Assembly: GCA_020086605.1 (NCBI GenBank)
Contig: JACBWW010000016.1
Coordinates: 2,191,907 to 2,255,906 of the forward strand
Length of the DNA: 64,000 nt
From: Lanius collurio
Lineage: Eukaryota; Chordata; Aves; Passeriformes; Laniidae
Direction: 5' to 3'
Shown: piece by piece, positions 12,188 to 24,200 of the stretch
How the letters are laid out: each line of letters begins with the position of its first letter
Position numbering within the stretch: the stretch's first letter is position 1
Notes under the pieces: model-generated
Told to the model about the DNA's origin: nothing
The model's input: the letters and a program-made list of their open reading frames with translations, nothing else
Databases searched by the model: none
Made by a program: the position numbers and the translations under genes

Positions 12188-13467
12188 AAGAGTGGTGGAA
12201 GAAGTGGTGGAAGCCTGGATGAGCAGCCTGGCTGCAGGCAAAATGACCAAGTTTGGGTGCACAGTGAGTGCTGATGCCACAGCACCCCTGAGCAAGGACT
12301 TTCAGTTCCACAGTGGCCCCACACAAAGTTCATGGCCACTGTACAGCACAAGGTGACCGACCACACTTTTGCATTCCATTGACAGCAGAGCCACCCGATC
12401 AGATCAAGTTGTAGACAAAATGTGTGTGATCAGGCTGCAGGGTTCTTGTAGCATCCTATAAACTCCGTGGGACCCTTGCCCTGAGTGCTTGCCCTACACA
12501 CGCCACAGAGGAGTTAAAGAACCCTCCTAAACTTTCAGCCTGGTGCAGCCTGGGGAGCTCTGCCCACCTCCTCCACTGGGGTATTCTCCAGTGCGAGCTT
12601 GTAGGGTAATACAAAATCACACCAGTAGCTTCTACTGGTCTCCTGCATCCTTTTATTTGGTTTAAAACAAAATGTTTGCAAGAATTCATTGTCAGCTGTC
12701 TGTCACGCTTAATTGGGCTGTCCTTTAAAATATCTTGCATATAAGTAAATCAAAAAGAGTGGGGCTCATAAAAGGGCCAGTGTGTGGCACATTGATGTTA
12801 TTTATAGGCTTCTCTGTGGTGCTCATCACCATGGCAGCTGTGAAGGTCGATGCTGACACTTGTGAGGGAACACCACGTATGTTTTTAAAAAGCCACGTGT
12901 ATGAGATGAAGCGGTGCTTTATGTGTTCCAGCGGAGCTGGGAGGCAAGGGCACAGTGTCCTGCAGGGAGCCCCCAGCCCCAGGACAGCGGGATGAGGGGA
13001 AGGGGACATGGCAGGTCTGTGGGCTAAGGCTTCTGGGGTTGTAGAGCCCACAGCTCTGGTGCCCTGGGTGCTGCATCCTGGCAGCTCCTTGGGGAAGTGG
13101 GGAATAAGACAAAGGCAACAGAAGTACTTACGTGGAAGAGGCTGGAGATCCCTTCATGCGGTTTCTCCTCTTCAGGATGAAGCCCTCACTTACCAGCCTG
13201 CTTTTCCTTCCTTTCTGTTTAATTATACTGAAGCCAGTGGTGATTGCTCCACAAGCATCCAAGAGGAGCTTACTTTCTACAGCTGGCTTTTTTTATAACA
13301 TTCTTTCTTCTTAAAAAGCAAACAAAACCAGCATCTCCTCATGTCAATTCTGTAAATGGCACATAAAAAGCCTGCTCCAGCCACATCCAAGCAGAGCTGG
13401 TTGGAGCATCTGCACCTCAGTCTCCACCTGGAAAGCAGCCCCTTGCAAAACTCTTACCAGTCCCAGC

Positions 13468-13494
13468 AGCACTGCTGTCTCCAGCAGCAGTGCT
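13468..13494. repeat. Perfect 10-bp hairpin in CAG/CTG-rich DNA
   Basis: AGCACTGCTG (13468-13477) pairs exactly with CAGCAGTGCT (13485-13494) around a 7-base loop. Nearby GCAGCAG triplets make such pairings likelier by chance. Confidence 0.8.
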
Positions 13495-16400
13495 CCAAAA
13501 TGACTCTCAGGGAGATGTATAACAAACCCTCAGTGTGGTCCTTTTATTACAAACTGCCTGGTCTCTCAGCTGAGCCAGTGATCCCAGTTCCTCCAAATAC
13601 CTGGCCAGGCTCTTCCAGTGAATACATGTTCATCTTCTCACCTGCATCAGGGTGTCACAGCTCAGCCTTGACCCCAGAAACCCAGGGCTTTAGCCAGTCC
13701 TTCGTGGATCTCTCTCCCTGTCTGAGAAAAGCCTTCTATAAACCTACATCTTCCTTCTACTAAACTAACTGTGACTTTCCCATCTGTAGTCAGGAGTTTT
13801 TTGTCTTAAGGATGAGCAGAAGTCTCTTGAAGGGGGCTGTTTCTCAGCAGTGTCCTGGTGCTCACAGTGCCTTTCTCGTCATCCCTGCTCTTCTGCAGCA
13901 GAAACCAAACTGTGCCTGTTCTCCCATCCTGTGCAGATAAGCAGGTGCTTCTTCCCATCCTGTTTTTGTCTCCTCTCCTTGCTCCCCATGGGCAGCCTCA
14001 GTTCCTGGCTGCTGTTAGCGATGGACCTTTTGTTTCCATGAGATAAATGCTGTATCCCCACGGCAGCCGCAGCGAGGGAACGTTCTTGAGGAAAGCCCCA
14101 GGGGACATAAAAGTCATTATTTAACTCACTGTTTCCACCTGTTGATGGCAACAGCATTTCTATTGCTGCAGGAGCACGAGGGCCCCCATGCACACATTTG
14201 TAAGCATTCAATTTATGCTTTCTTCATAACAGTGAAGTGCCTTTGCCAAAGGCATTTAGTTAAAGAGTTGAAGTAAATAAACTCACTGGAATTTTGGGGT
14301 TTTTTTCCTGGGAAAGTCAGGGGCTGTCCTGGAGCTTCTGCAAGCCCTCCACTAATATTTACTGCCCTGGCATCCACTGTTAGTCTCACAGACACGATGG
14401 GACCTGCTCGTTGAAATGAGCCCACATGGGTAATGTGTGTTAGGGAGTTGGTGTGATGCTTTCCCTGCCTCTTACAACTCCATTCAAGAGCTCTTCTTGC
14501 AAAGCAAATACATGGGGTCTCTTTTTGCTCTAAGACTTATACGGTTGTTAAGCTTTCTGCACAGGAAAAAAGATTGCAAGGCAATTCAGCTTGCTAGCGA
14601 GGTCATGAATCCATGTAGATGTTATGAATGGAAACTATATGCATGTGCCCTGGGCTTTGCCCAATCATACCAAGCAATAATACAAGCCAAGATGAAAATA
14701 AATCTTAATACCAACATGCCCTACATGAAGCAAATACTTACTTTACATAAAACCTAATTTTAGCACGTCAAGACTGTGGCCAATCCACTTTGTCTCACCA
14801 TGTCTTAGCATAATGACATACATATAGGTATGAATATATATATTTGTAAACATATTCTTTCCCCCCCTATTTTTTGCTCAATGTAAGTGCCCTAAGAGGC
14901 AGAACTTGCTGTGTCAGCGGGGAGACTCTCTGCACACTCACAATCCTTCTCTCCCTTGCCTGAGCACAGGGAAGGCAGCACGGGCACCCAGCCCTGCTGT
15001 ATTACACACAGAGTGATTTGTCTGGGCAGCAGCAGCTAAGAAATGCCAAAGCGTGGCTTTAATGCTGAGTGGGATCAACTGGTTAGAACAAAGTGCTGAT
15101 GGGTGTCAGGCCCTGGGGATGCTGGCAGGGGATGCTGCCTGCAGCCCTGCCTCCCTCACTGGCCACAGCTGGTCCAGCTGTAGTGATCTCAGTGCTGGCA
15201 AAACAGCAGCATGGAGATGCTCTGCAGCATGGGATTCACCAGTGTGCACGCCCTTTGTCTGATACCCACGGAGAGAGAGAGTGGAGAATGCCAGAGGTTG
15301 TGAGGGAATGCCCTGAGGGAGTCATGATATGCTCAGGCTTTCCAAGTGCTTTGGAAAAAGTAGTGGAGAGCTTTGCTTTTCAGCAAAAAAATAAAAGTCC
15401 TTTCCAGCATTACGCTTTCCTGCATCCTCCCCGTGTGGTGTCGGAGTTCATTTATGCAGCTGTAGTAACTTTCACTTCACCTTTCCGTGCTGCTTCCTTC
15501 CCCCGCACACTTTGTCCTAGGAACAGCCCGGACTCCTCCACCAGGGCTGGTTTTATAGGAAGAGTTTGGATGTGCAGCAGCAGGGTGGTGTCAGGAGGAG
15601 CCTGTCTCGCTCCTTCCCAACCACACAGTGATTCACAGTGGCCTGTGCCAGCCAGCTGTGAGGGGCCCTGAGGGCATCCCACAACCACAGCCATGCTGAG
15701 GCTCTCACAGCTGCTCCCTGTGATGCTTCTGCCTGCCTGAGTCCTTTGGGATGTGAGTGAGGGACTGGTGGCCCCCATGGCTGCACCAGGAGCCTTGTGG
15801 TTCCTGCTGCCTGGGAAGGCACCAGGCTGACGTGCGGCTGCAGGAGGATTTTGGCTTGCACTGGCAGCCAGTGAGGAGTGTCTGGCACTGGTGGCTGGAG
15901 ACAAGGCTCTGCCTGTGAGCCAAGCCAGGCTTGCAGGCTCGGGAGCCAAAAGCAAAGTGAAAGACATGCCTTTGGATCCCTTTAGAGAGTATTGCCTTGA
16001 TGGTGAAGCCACTCACAGCACGTCTGTCGTGGAGATCACAACTGCTTAGAAGCAGCCACTGGTGCTTGTATGAGGCCATGGTAGTGTGGAGCAGCTCTGG
16101 AGAAGCAAACACCCACAGGAATGTGTAGGGGGCTGTAGATCCTCAGAAGCTGCAGGGAAAGGGCTGTGCTGGGATGCTGCTGCCTTCCTGGTGAGGGGGA
16201 AAGGGCTGCCAACAGCCACCCTGAAAGAAGAGAGGTGCTGATGCTGGGAAAGTGCAGCTGTAGCTCCCCACTGGAGGAGCAGAGCAGATGAAATGACCTG
16301 CTGCTCTCTCCTTATTAAAAGAAAATAGTGTTTCCTGGCAGCACTACAGACCTGACACCTTGATCCATTGAAACGTTCTCAAAATACAAATCAGGAGGAA

Positions 16401-17169
16401 GCGCTCAAAGCCCCTGGTGAAGGGAGAGTTTCTCCTCCTGCTGCTGCCCTCTCCCAGGGCAGGAGAGCCCCTGTACCCTGAGGTAGGTGGATGTGGACAG
16501 GGTGGATGTGAATGGGGATTCCCACCGCAGCACCAGTTTGTGAGGAGGTTTGACTGGGTGATGCATCACTGAGCCCATCACTTCTGGCTCAGCCCGAGCA
16601 GTTCTGGAAGGAGAAACTGATCATGATTTAAAGGTGTTGGAATCAGGAAATCCATCATGTCCCTCCCTAATCTGCTGCTGTGATTGATTACCCTCACCAT
16701 TAACTGCCCGTTACAGATACACACCTTATTTCCAGCCTAAATGTGTCCCTGGGCATGGCAGCATTGCACAGTCATGCATGGAGGAGTGTGCAGGGGCTGA
16801 GTGGCCCTGGGCCAGCACAGGCTGAAGGCACAGACACCCACTGCCAGCACCCACAGGCCAGGTACAGGGGACGAGGGCCCTCATGATGGATGCTCCAGAG
16901 CAGCTGGCATTGGGACCCCACTGAAGGATTTGGGGACATGGCAAAGGTGGTGGGATGAGGGATGGCACCCTGCCCCAGCATCCTTAGGACCAGTTCACTG
17001 CACAGTACATCATGTACTGGTCCCCTTGCCACGCAGAAAGATCTTCCAGCAAAGGAGTAGGAAGAGTCTCACTCTGGCTCTGAGCTAAATTGTGCAGTAA
17101 ATTAAGCCAGATCTGCATAAAATTTCCTCTGCATGTGTGTTCCAGGGTGAACCTGGGAACAGGTTTTAT

Positions 17170-17480
17170 CCAAATTCTCCTGTCTTTCGTCTTTCTTTTA
17201 AAAAGTTCAAATCTCCTGTAATTGCCTCTGTGCTCGTGGAGAATTGGGTAATACTAAGAAACCCTCTGGTGGCTAATTGAATGCCTTATAAATGTTCTGA
17301 CTGTAAGCAAAGTTCTTCTGTCTTACATTATAAAGATACTCAGGTCCCATTCTGTGCTAGGGTGATAATTTTATGAGGGATTTTCATATCTTTTGGATGC
17401 AATATGGGATGGATCATTACCTTTTTTTACACTTAATTGCTTTTATCATCCAGAAATATTCAGTGCTTAATGATAATAAA
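17170..17480. promoter_or_regulatory. AT-rich block with homeodomain-type cores (candidate regulatory element)
   Basis: This block is richer in A/T than its flanks and has homeodomain-type cores at 17218 (GTAATTG), 17273 (CTAATTG) and 17433 (TTAATTG), plus several AATAAT/TTATAA stretches. No coding frame or known repeat is visible. Clusters like this are typical of vertebrate developmental enhancers, but conservation cannot be judged from one sequence, so this is a candidate only. Confidence 0.25.
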
Positions 17481-17994
17481 GAGCCTCTGCTAAAGAGGCC
17501 AAACACCACAAGGATGTTATTGCCTTGTGGTGCTCCAGAGCACAACTCCTTGGTGTGGCATTTCGTGTATCACCCACCCCCTGGGCAGAGGGGATGCTGA
17601 GGCCAGGAGAGAAGCAGGTCACCCCAAATCCCCAGGAGGGAAGAGCACAGGTGCAAGGCCAGAGCCCCACAAAATGGGAATTGTCTTGTTTTCCCGAGCA
17701 TCCGTGTCCCCTGCCTTTCCGGTAGCTTGCCCACGGCAGCCATGGAGGATGCAGGGGATGAGGTGGACGAGCTCCCTGGTGCAGGATCCAGGCTCAAAGA
17801 GGGGATCAGGAACTGCCCATGCTTCTCTGAAATCAGCTGGATTGCCTTGAACAAAGGATATTTGCTGCACTTCAGGCAGCCAGGTTGCCTGCTGGGCCGG
17901 GCTGGCACCTCTCTGCCAGCTTTGCTCCTCAGAGGCAGGGATACAAAACCAGGTCCAGATGTTTGCTTGCTGTGTTGCCTGTGGCTTTCCAAGA

Positions 17995-18265
17995 ATGCAT
18001 TTTTCAATGGCCTTCTACGGCTTTTAATTAAAAGAGCACCCGCATCATTTATTAATTATTTATTAACCCCTTATAGACACTACAAGCCCATCACAGACAT
18101 CTGTGGTGTCCTACTGATGCTTATAAGCTCATCAGCAGCCATTGTAATGGATGGATATAAGCAATCTGCTGACCTGTTTGGCCCGGCAACAATTGATTAA
18201 CTATTCATTAAAACATCTAGAAATTATTTATGAACCTTTTATAAACTATTTATAAGTGAGCAGGG
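17995..18265. repeat. AT-rich segment with iterated TTTAT(T/A)A motifs, possible ancient repeat
   Basis: The motifs TTTATTAA, TTATAGAC, TTATAAGC, ATTCATTAA, TTTATGAA, TTTATAAAC and TTTATAAG recur through about 250 bp, with a GC-normal middle. Repeated tails of this form are known from some very old amniote retroposons, so this may be an ancient, perhaps exapted, copy. I cannot name the family. It might instead be an AT-rich regulatory block or a matrix-attachment-like region. Confidence 0.3.
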
Positions 18266-21200
18266 ACAGATTTATTCATTACTCTGTGTGGGCTTGCAGT
18301 GGAGGCATGGAAGGAGCTCCAATCTGAGATTCCAGCAGCCCAGCTCCAGGCAGCAGGAAACATGCCCAATGTCACAAGAAAGTCTTCGTCACTCCACACA
18401 TTTTTCCAAATTACACTGGCTTCCTGCAGGCCCTGTGGGGGGTCAAGTTCCCTGATAGATGTGGGTTGTTCTCCCAAGGATCAGAAATATCACAGAATGG
18501 AGAATTTTCTGCTATTCTGCAGAGTCAGGTAGTTTAGCTAAGTAGGGGCTGGCAAGAATCCAGTAGCAGCTTTTTAATACACTGTTGGGCTAAACTTAGA
18601 GGAGAGGATGAGCAGGCTTGTGTGATGCTTTGCTTCTAGTGGCATAGGATTAAATTACCATCCCATTTTACTTCATATTAGTATGCAGGGATATAGAGAG
18701 CCAAAGGCAGCAACTGCCAGCAAAACCCTGTGTGCTGCTGGGTGCTCTCAGTCACTGGGCTGGTTCCTGGGTAAATTGGGGATGCAGTGCAAGAGTCAGG
18801 TTCAGGGCCCACTGCTGAACAGGACCCTAGTATGGATTGTTTAGTTTTGGGGTTTTTTTTCCCAGCTAGATAATGAAAAAAAGAAAAAATCTGTTTTCTT
18901 TTACTTTCACTGCAGTAGAGGAGGGGAAGGTGGAGGGTCCTTGCTCAGCTTAGACTTCATGAATCATTTCCATGTTCCTGATACGTAGTGTTTGTACCAA
19001 AAACGGAGACTTTTCCAGGGACTGCCCAAAATGAGTAATGCTGTTTCTTGCTGCAGGATCCCAAAACACTCCCTGCTGCTGTGGGTTATCTCCAGCCCAC
19101 AGAAGTGTGTATTGCTTGACACCGAGGAGGCTCCCTGTCCCTGGAGCTCACCATCACCAAACAGAAGCTGCAGATACAAGCTCTCCATGTGCTGACAGAA
19201 GAAATGACACCTGTAATGGCATCTTACCATCTACGATCCCCTCTAACAGGCCATCCATAATCTCGCCTGCAGCAGATGCTGTCTAGCAGGACACAGGGAT
19301 AAGTGATGACTTCCTAGGAGCTGGTGTTTGCTGTAGCATGTCTATCAGCTGGCAGGGAGGGGACAGATGTGCCCTGTGTTTATTGTACAAGGTTCCTTCT
19401 TTCCTTCCTGCTTATCTGCATTGTTTGCTTGCTGCTGATGCTCAGCTGGCTGCCGTAGGCTGAGCCATGTACGAACTGGAGGGCTGGCTTGTTGCTCAGC
19501 AGAGAAGGGGAATCCCAGCATTAGTAGCAGTCTGAAGTGGCAGATTTGTGGGGTGATGAATGGTTAGTTGTGTTTCAAGACCTTGTTTGAATTTACAGAA
19601 GGGGTGTGTTTGTACATGTGTAATTCATTCAGCGGAAAGCTGTATATAGTTATTATTTAGGCATAAACTGGAGTGATTCAACATTGCACTGTGTGTGTCC
19701 TAATCAGTTCAAAGCTGAACTGAGATCAAATTAGTGCAAGTCTGAATCTAGCTGTGCTCCCCCTGTCCTGCCACAGCCCGGGACCCGAGGCTTACAGGGT
19801 ATCCTGCAGGGTGTAGCTCACACAAACATCATGCACAGTGTCACTCATGTTCCTGCTCACGGGAAAGAAAAGCCAGCTCTCTGCAGTCTCTCCTACAAGC
19901 ATACTTGAGCTGTTTTGGAGTGCAGCACAAAGAAATCAGCTTTCCATGGGAAAAGAATACAAAGATGCACCCAAAAAGCCATAGGTGGCTCAGTATTCTT
20001 GCAGGAACACTCAAACCAGTGTGCTCCTCATCCGCCCAGGACCAGAGAGGTTTGAAGAGTCAGAGGAACCCCCAGCCCAGCCACAAGGCAGGGCTGAGCC
20101 CTGGAGAGGGGTTGTACGCCCCCCACCCCAGCTCACACTGCAAGCTGGAGCTGCCCTCGCTTCTTGTGGGCAAACAAGGCCAGAAGGTGGAAAACCTGTC
20201 CTGCTTGGGCCAGCTCACTCTGGCAGGACATCGCTCTGTTTGTCCAGCAGGACAGGTTTAGTGACATGGTTGGAAACCCCCATCTGGCACTGCAGGCAAG
20301 GTGGACAGCCACCAGCCCCAGCCATCACACAGGAGTAGGGTGATACCTGTGGCACACAAAGGGGTGAGAGGTGTGGAAAGAAGGGAGTTCAGGGAAGTGC
20401 TCCCAAGGCAGGAAGAAACCCCTAAAATTGAGCTGAAGCAAAATGCTGAGGAAAGCAGACCAAAGAGCATCTCCCCGAAGCAGGGATACATCCCTGCTGG
20501 CCAAGATCTCCTCTGAGTGATGCCCCATCCCTGGGCCCTGGGACAGAGCTAATGGCACTAATGGCTGACCCTGGGGAAGGAGGCACAAGTGCTGTGGTGT
20601 CAGCCAAAAGCAGCCCAGGGGCTGTGAGGATCCCCCCCTCAGTTGCACAGTTCCTGCTGCCTCTTTCAGAAATTCATGATTTTCTGTCCCATATTTGGCC
20701 TCTGTACTCATACCCAGCCCCTCTGGGCTGCACAGGACATGGGGACATCCCTATGGGGAGGAGCTGAGCATGGTGGTGGCTACAAGGTGCAGGCTTGATG
20801 TGGCACTGTGGCAGATACTGGCTACCTAATGGCACAGGAATTGAGCACCCAGAGCGGGGCCATCCTCACTTCATGCAAGTGTGTAAATACAGGGAAGAGC
20901 TGTGATGCACAGGGACACAGAGCAGACAAGCACCCCTGGAGCTGTGGTAGTGGAGGATCCCCTGAGTCTCCCATGCTTCCAGGGGGATGTGGGCTTCCAG
21001 GAATCCTAATGAGAAATGGTTGCCTAATGAGGCCACGGCAGATGCCATGGGAGAGCATTGGTGGTCTCAGCCAGAGGGTGGAAAAGGATAAGGCTGAGCA
21101 AGGGTGGGAGAGGGAAAAGGATGGTGAAAGAGTCAGTGCAAGATGTTGGTGTAGTGCTTAGGGAGGGCTTCCAGAAGCAGTTTCAAAATGCAAATTAGAA

Positions 21201-24200
21201 TAGCAGCTGATTGCAAGTGCACTCACTCTGACTCTGCAGCCAGGTGGGTTTTCTGCCAGCCCAGCAGCGGCCCTGGCTGCCACAGCCCCCAGGCTCCCCC
21301 AGCCTCCCCAAATCCCATCCTTAGCAGGGTTTCATCATTGCCTGTTTTGTACTGGAGGGATGCTCTGAAAACACCAATTTTCCCGTGCCTTATACAGTTG
21401 AAAATTCAATGAGAAACACCTGCCATTTACCACATTTCACATGTTTTCTGTGGAAAACTGGGAAATGTCTGCTCCATACCACACTTTATCCCCACTTTCC
21501 CAGGCATGAACTTCCCTCCCGGTGAGGGAGAATGTGAGCGATGATTTTGTGGCCATTAGTGGATAGAAAGGGGTTTTATTGCTCTTCCCTTTGTCTGGCA
21601 TCTCTTGGGAATGAGGTTTGAATCCTCTTCCCCCTGTTCTATGTTTTCTAGCAAACCACATTCATTGTTCCTGAAAAGTCCAAACCATTTGCTACTTTAA
21701 ACTCAATCTGAAGTTATCAGCAGAGGGGAGGGAAGGAGGAGGGTAAAATGACCCCAGAGAGAAAGGACATATTTCTGAGACTGAACAAAGCATCCCAGGA
21801 TTGCTCCTAGCCATTCTTTGTAGTATTTTTATTTTGCTCAAAACCCCGAGTGAAATAATTAAATGACTGCCAAACAGAAATAATTTATATTGGATTTTCA
21901 GCCTGTCTGCCAGACCAAAAGTAACTTGTCATTCTGACACCCCTAAGAGAGACCAGCCCCAAGGAAGAGAGATGCTCTCCCTGCCCTGTCCTGCCCTGGG
22001 GATACCCCAAATCCCACCTGTGCTTCCCTGTCTCCATCCTTGCCATGATTTTTGGGTGCCTGGGGACCCTCACCTGGAGAGCTGCCCAGCTGGGCATGGC
22101 CAGCCTGGAAGCACACTCGTAACTCCATGGCTGTGACCGTGCAAAGTCAATGCTGGTTAATGCAGTCGCTGGGATGGGCTGGTGTGGTTGTTCCCAAGCC
22201 CCATGATGAGGCTTGGCATTAGCCATGGCATGTTGGTTTGGCTGGGATCAGCAGCAAGAGAGCTTTCCGTGCACATTTTGATTTAAAATGAAGGAAAAGA
22301 GAATGAAAAATAAGTCTGTTCTGAGCACATTTAGGAAGGAATGACTTCAAAAGTTAACAATTCAAGGGCAAGTCTCCTTTTTTAAAAGATGTTTCTAAAT
22401 TAGCCATTTTGGGTCAGTCTCCGTCTCTCATACTCTGAATATCCCTTGTCCCTCCCATTTCATGGAGGGGAGAAAAACAGTTAGCAGTTCCTCACTCTTA
22501 AATAGCAGCTTTCAGCAGCTGGCTAAGCTGCAAAACGGATTAGCTTTGCCTCACAGCTCTGTACACAGCAATTTCAGGCTTGCACAGAAGTTGCATAGCC
22601 TTTCCAAGCAAAACATTTCCATGAAGCCCCTTCTGGGGATACCAGGAGAAATGAGACTCTGGGGCAGCAGCATGCTGGGGAGCAGGGAGTGGAGAACACC
22701 AGGAGGTGGGAGATCTGCTCCCACATACAAACCTGGCACTGAATGTGGGCAGGACATGTTTTCCTGTCATCAGGAATGAGGAGGGAAGGAGTCAAGCCTA
22801 AGCCTGGCAGGGACCCTGGTGCTGGGAGCCTGGATCCAGGGCTGAGGAGGTGGGCAGAGACCTCGGGCCAGCATCTCATCCGTCCCAGGCACCTGCAGTG
22901 GTGGGTACAGGGGTGTTGGAGGGGCTGGTGGCAGGTCCTGGCCAGCTGGCCCATGGCACAGCAGCGGCACTCTCACAGGGGAGTTGTTCAAGCCCTAGCA
23001 ATGGGTAAGGGCAAGGCAAGTGCTGCCTCCTGGGGTGCTGTGTCTCAGGACTACTTCCTGCTTTCTCCCTTGTCCAAGCACCAGCTTTTAAGCTCGCCAG
23101 TCTCTCCTTCTGCAGGGGACCTCACCCGGCCACATCCTTCTGGCAGGAGCTAAATCGCTCTTTTTATGGTAGGAATTAACTCACATCACCTGCTCTGGCT
23201 GCACTGTCCCACACACAGCGTGTCTGGAACCAGAGCCCTGGGGATGTGCTGGCCAGGAGAAAGTCTTGGAGAGAGTGGGAGGCAGCCTCTGCCCTCCAGG
23301 GCCAGCCGGGGAGTCCGTGTGTCAGCAGCAGGGATAACCTCAGCCCGGGTTAATGCCAGTGCAGGTGTCAGCCAGTGATTTCATGGCCAAAGCACATTCA
23401 TCATGCGCCCTCTCCCCATCTCCCCTCCTCCCTCCGTAGAGAGCCCCGAATAGCAAGAGCCTGCTTTTGAGGTTGGAAGTCACGTTTAGAATTTTAATGA
23501 TATCCTGTATCCCACAGCCTTTCATTTGGGGAGAAACCGCTGTAAATGACCCATTTTTCTTCATATAATGATAATCATTACCAAGAGGAAAATGAGCACT
23601 GAGGCCGGGCACAAACGCAGTCACATAGTAGATGGGGTGGCTGATTCTGACTGGCAAAATGCTACATGGAGAAATATACCTTTTATACTTAGAAGGAACA
23701 TAAAGATGTCTTTAAACATGCATGTAAATTTGTAACAAATAAGTCACCGTGGCTGGAAATGGGAAGCTAGAGAGAGCAGCCATAAATATTTTATCTCTTT
23801 GGCAGTAAGCTCCAGCACAGCAAATTGTCACATCCTCCTCGGGGAGAGGACGCCTGCTCACACTGTTGGATGGGGAAGCCACCCAATTTCCGTGCTGCCT
23901 CCATGCTGAGCTCCCTCCTTGCCTGGGACCTGGCAGCGAGGAATCTGAGAGCTTCCCACACCACGAGCATGGCCCCTGCTCCTGTTTTTTTTGAAGGAGG
24001 GAAAGAATTTCATTAGCAAGGAAAGCCTGAAAAACCAACAGTTTGTGCAAACAAATGGCCTAGTCCCAAGAAGCAGCACCCACCCCTGCACCTTGGGGTG
24101 CTGTCTAACCAGCAGCAGGGCCACCTGCAGGGGGTCTGAGCTGCATGGGGTATGTGGAAGTGTCCCCACTTGGCTGGGGATGGATGCAAAGGAGAGGGAA

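Larger units (their letters stand above)
7451..17169. other. Long noncoding interval, no gene seen
   Basis: About 9.7 kb with only short, mutually overlapping open frames on both strands (the longest is 192 codons at 15093-15671). None shows a recognisable domain, signal peptide plus mature protein pattern, or convincing exon boundaries. It holds two short perfect hairpins (listed), a T-rich stretch at about 10740-10870 and an AT-rich stretch at 14750-14890. Under the first-exon model it is intronic. Confidence 0.55.

Noticed and set aside
12240..12300. CACAGTG-like heptamers considered as immunoglobulin recombination signals, given the mammalian linkage of TMEM121 to the heavy-chain locus
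   Set aside because: No nonamer at 12 or 23 bp spacing and no V, D, J or constant-domain coding sequence nearby.
14437..14757. 106-codon plus-strand frame in AT-rich DNA, longer than usual for that composition
   Set aside because: The product shows no domain and no relation to a family I know, so I leave it as noncoding.
15093..15671. 192-codon plus-strand open frame with overlapping minus-strand frames of similar length
   Set aside because: Several frames are open at once, as expected of stop-poor noncoding DNA; no domain seen.
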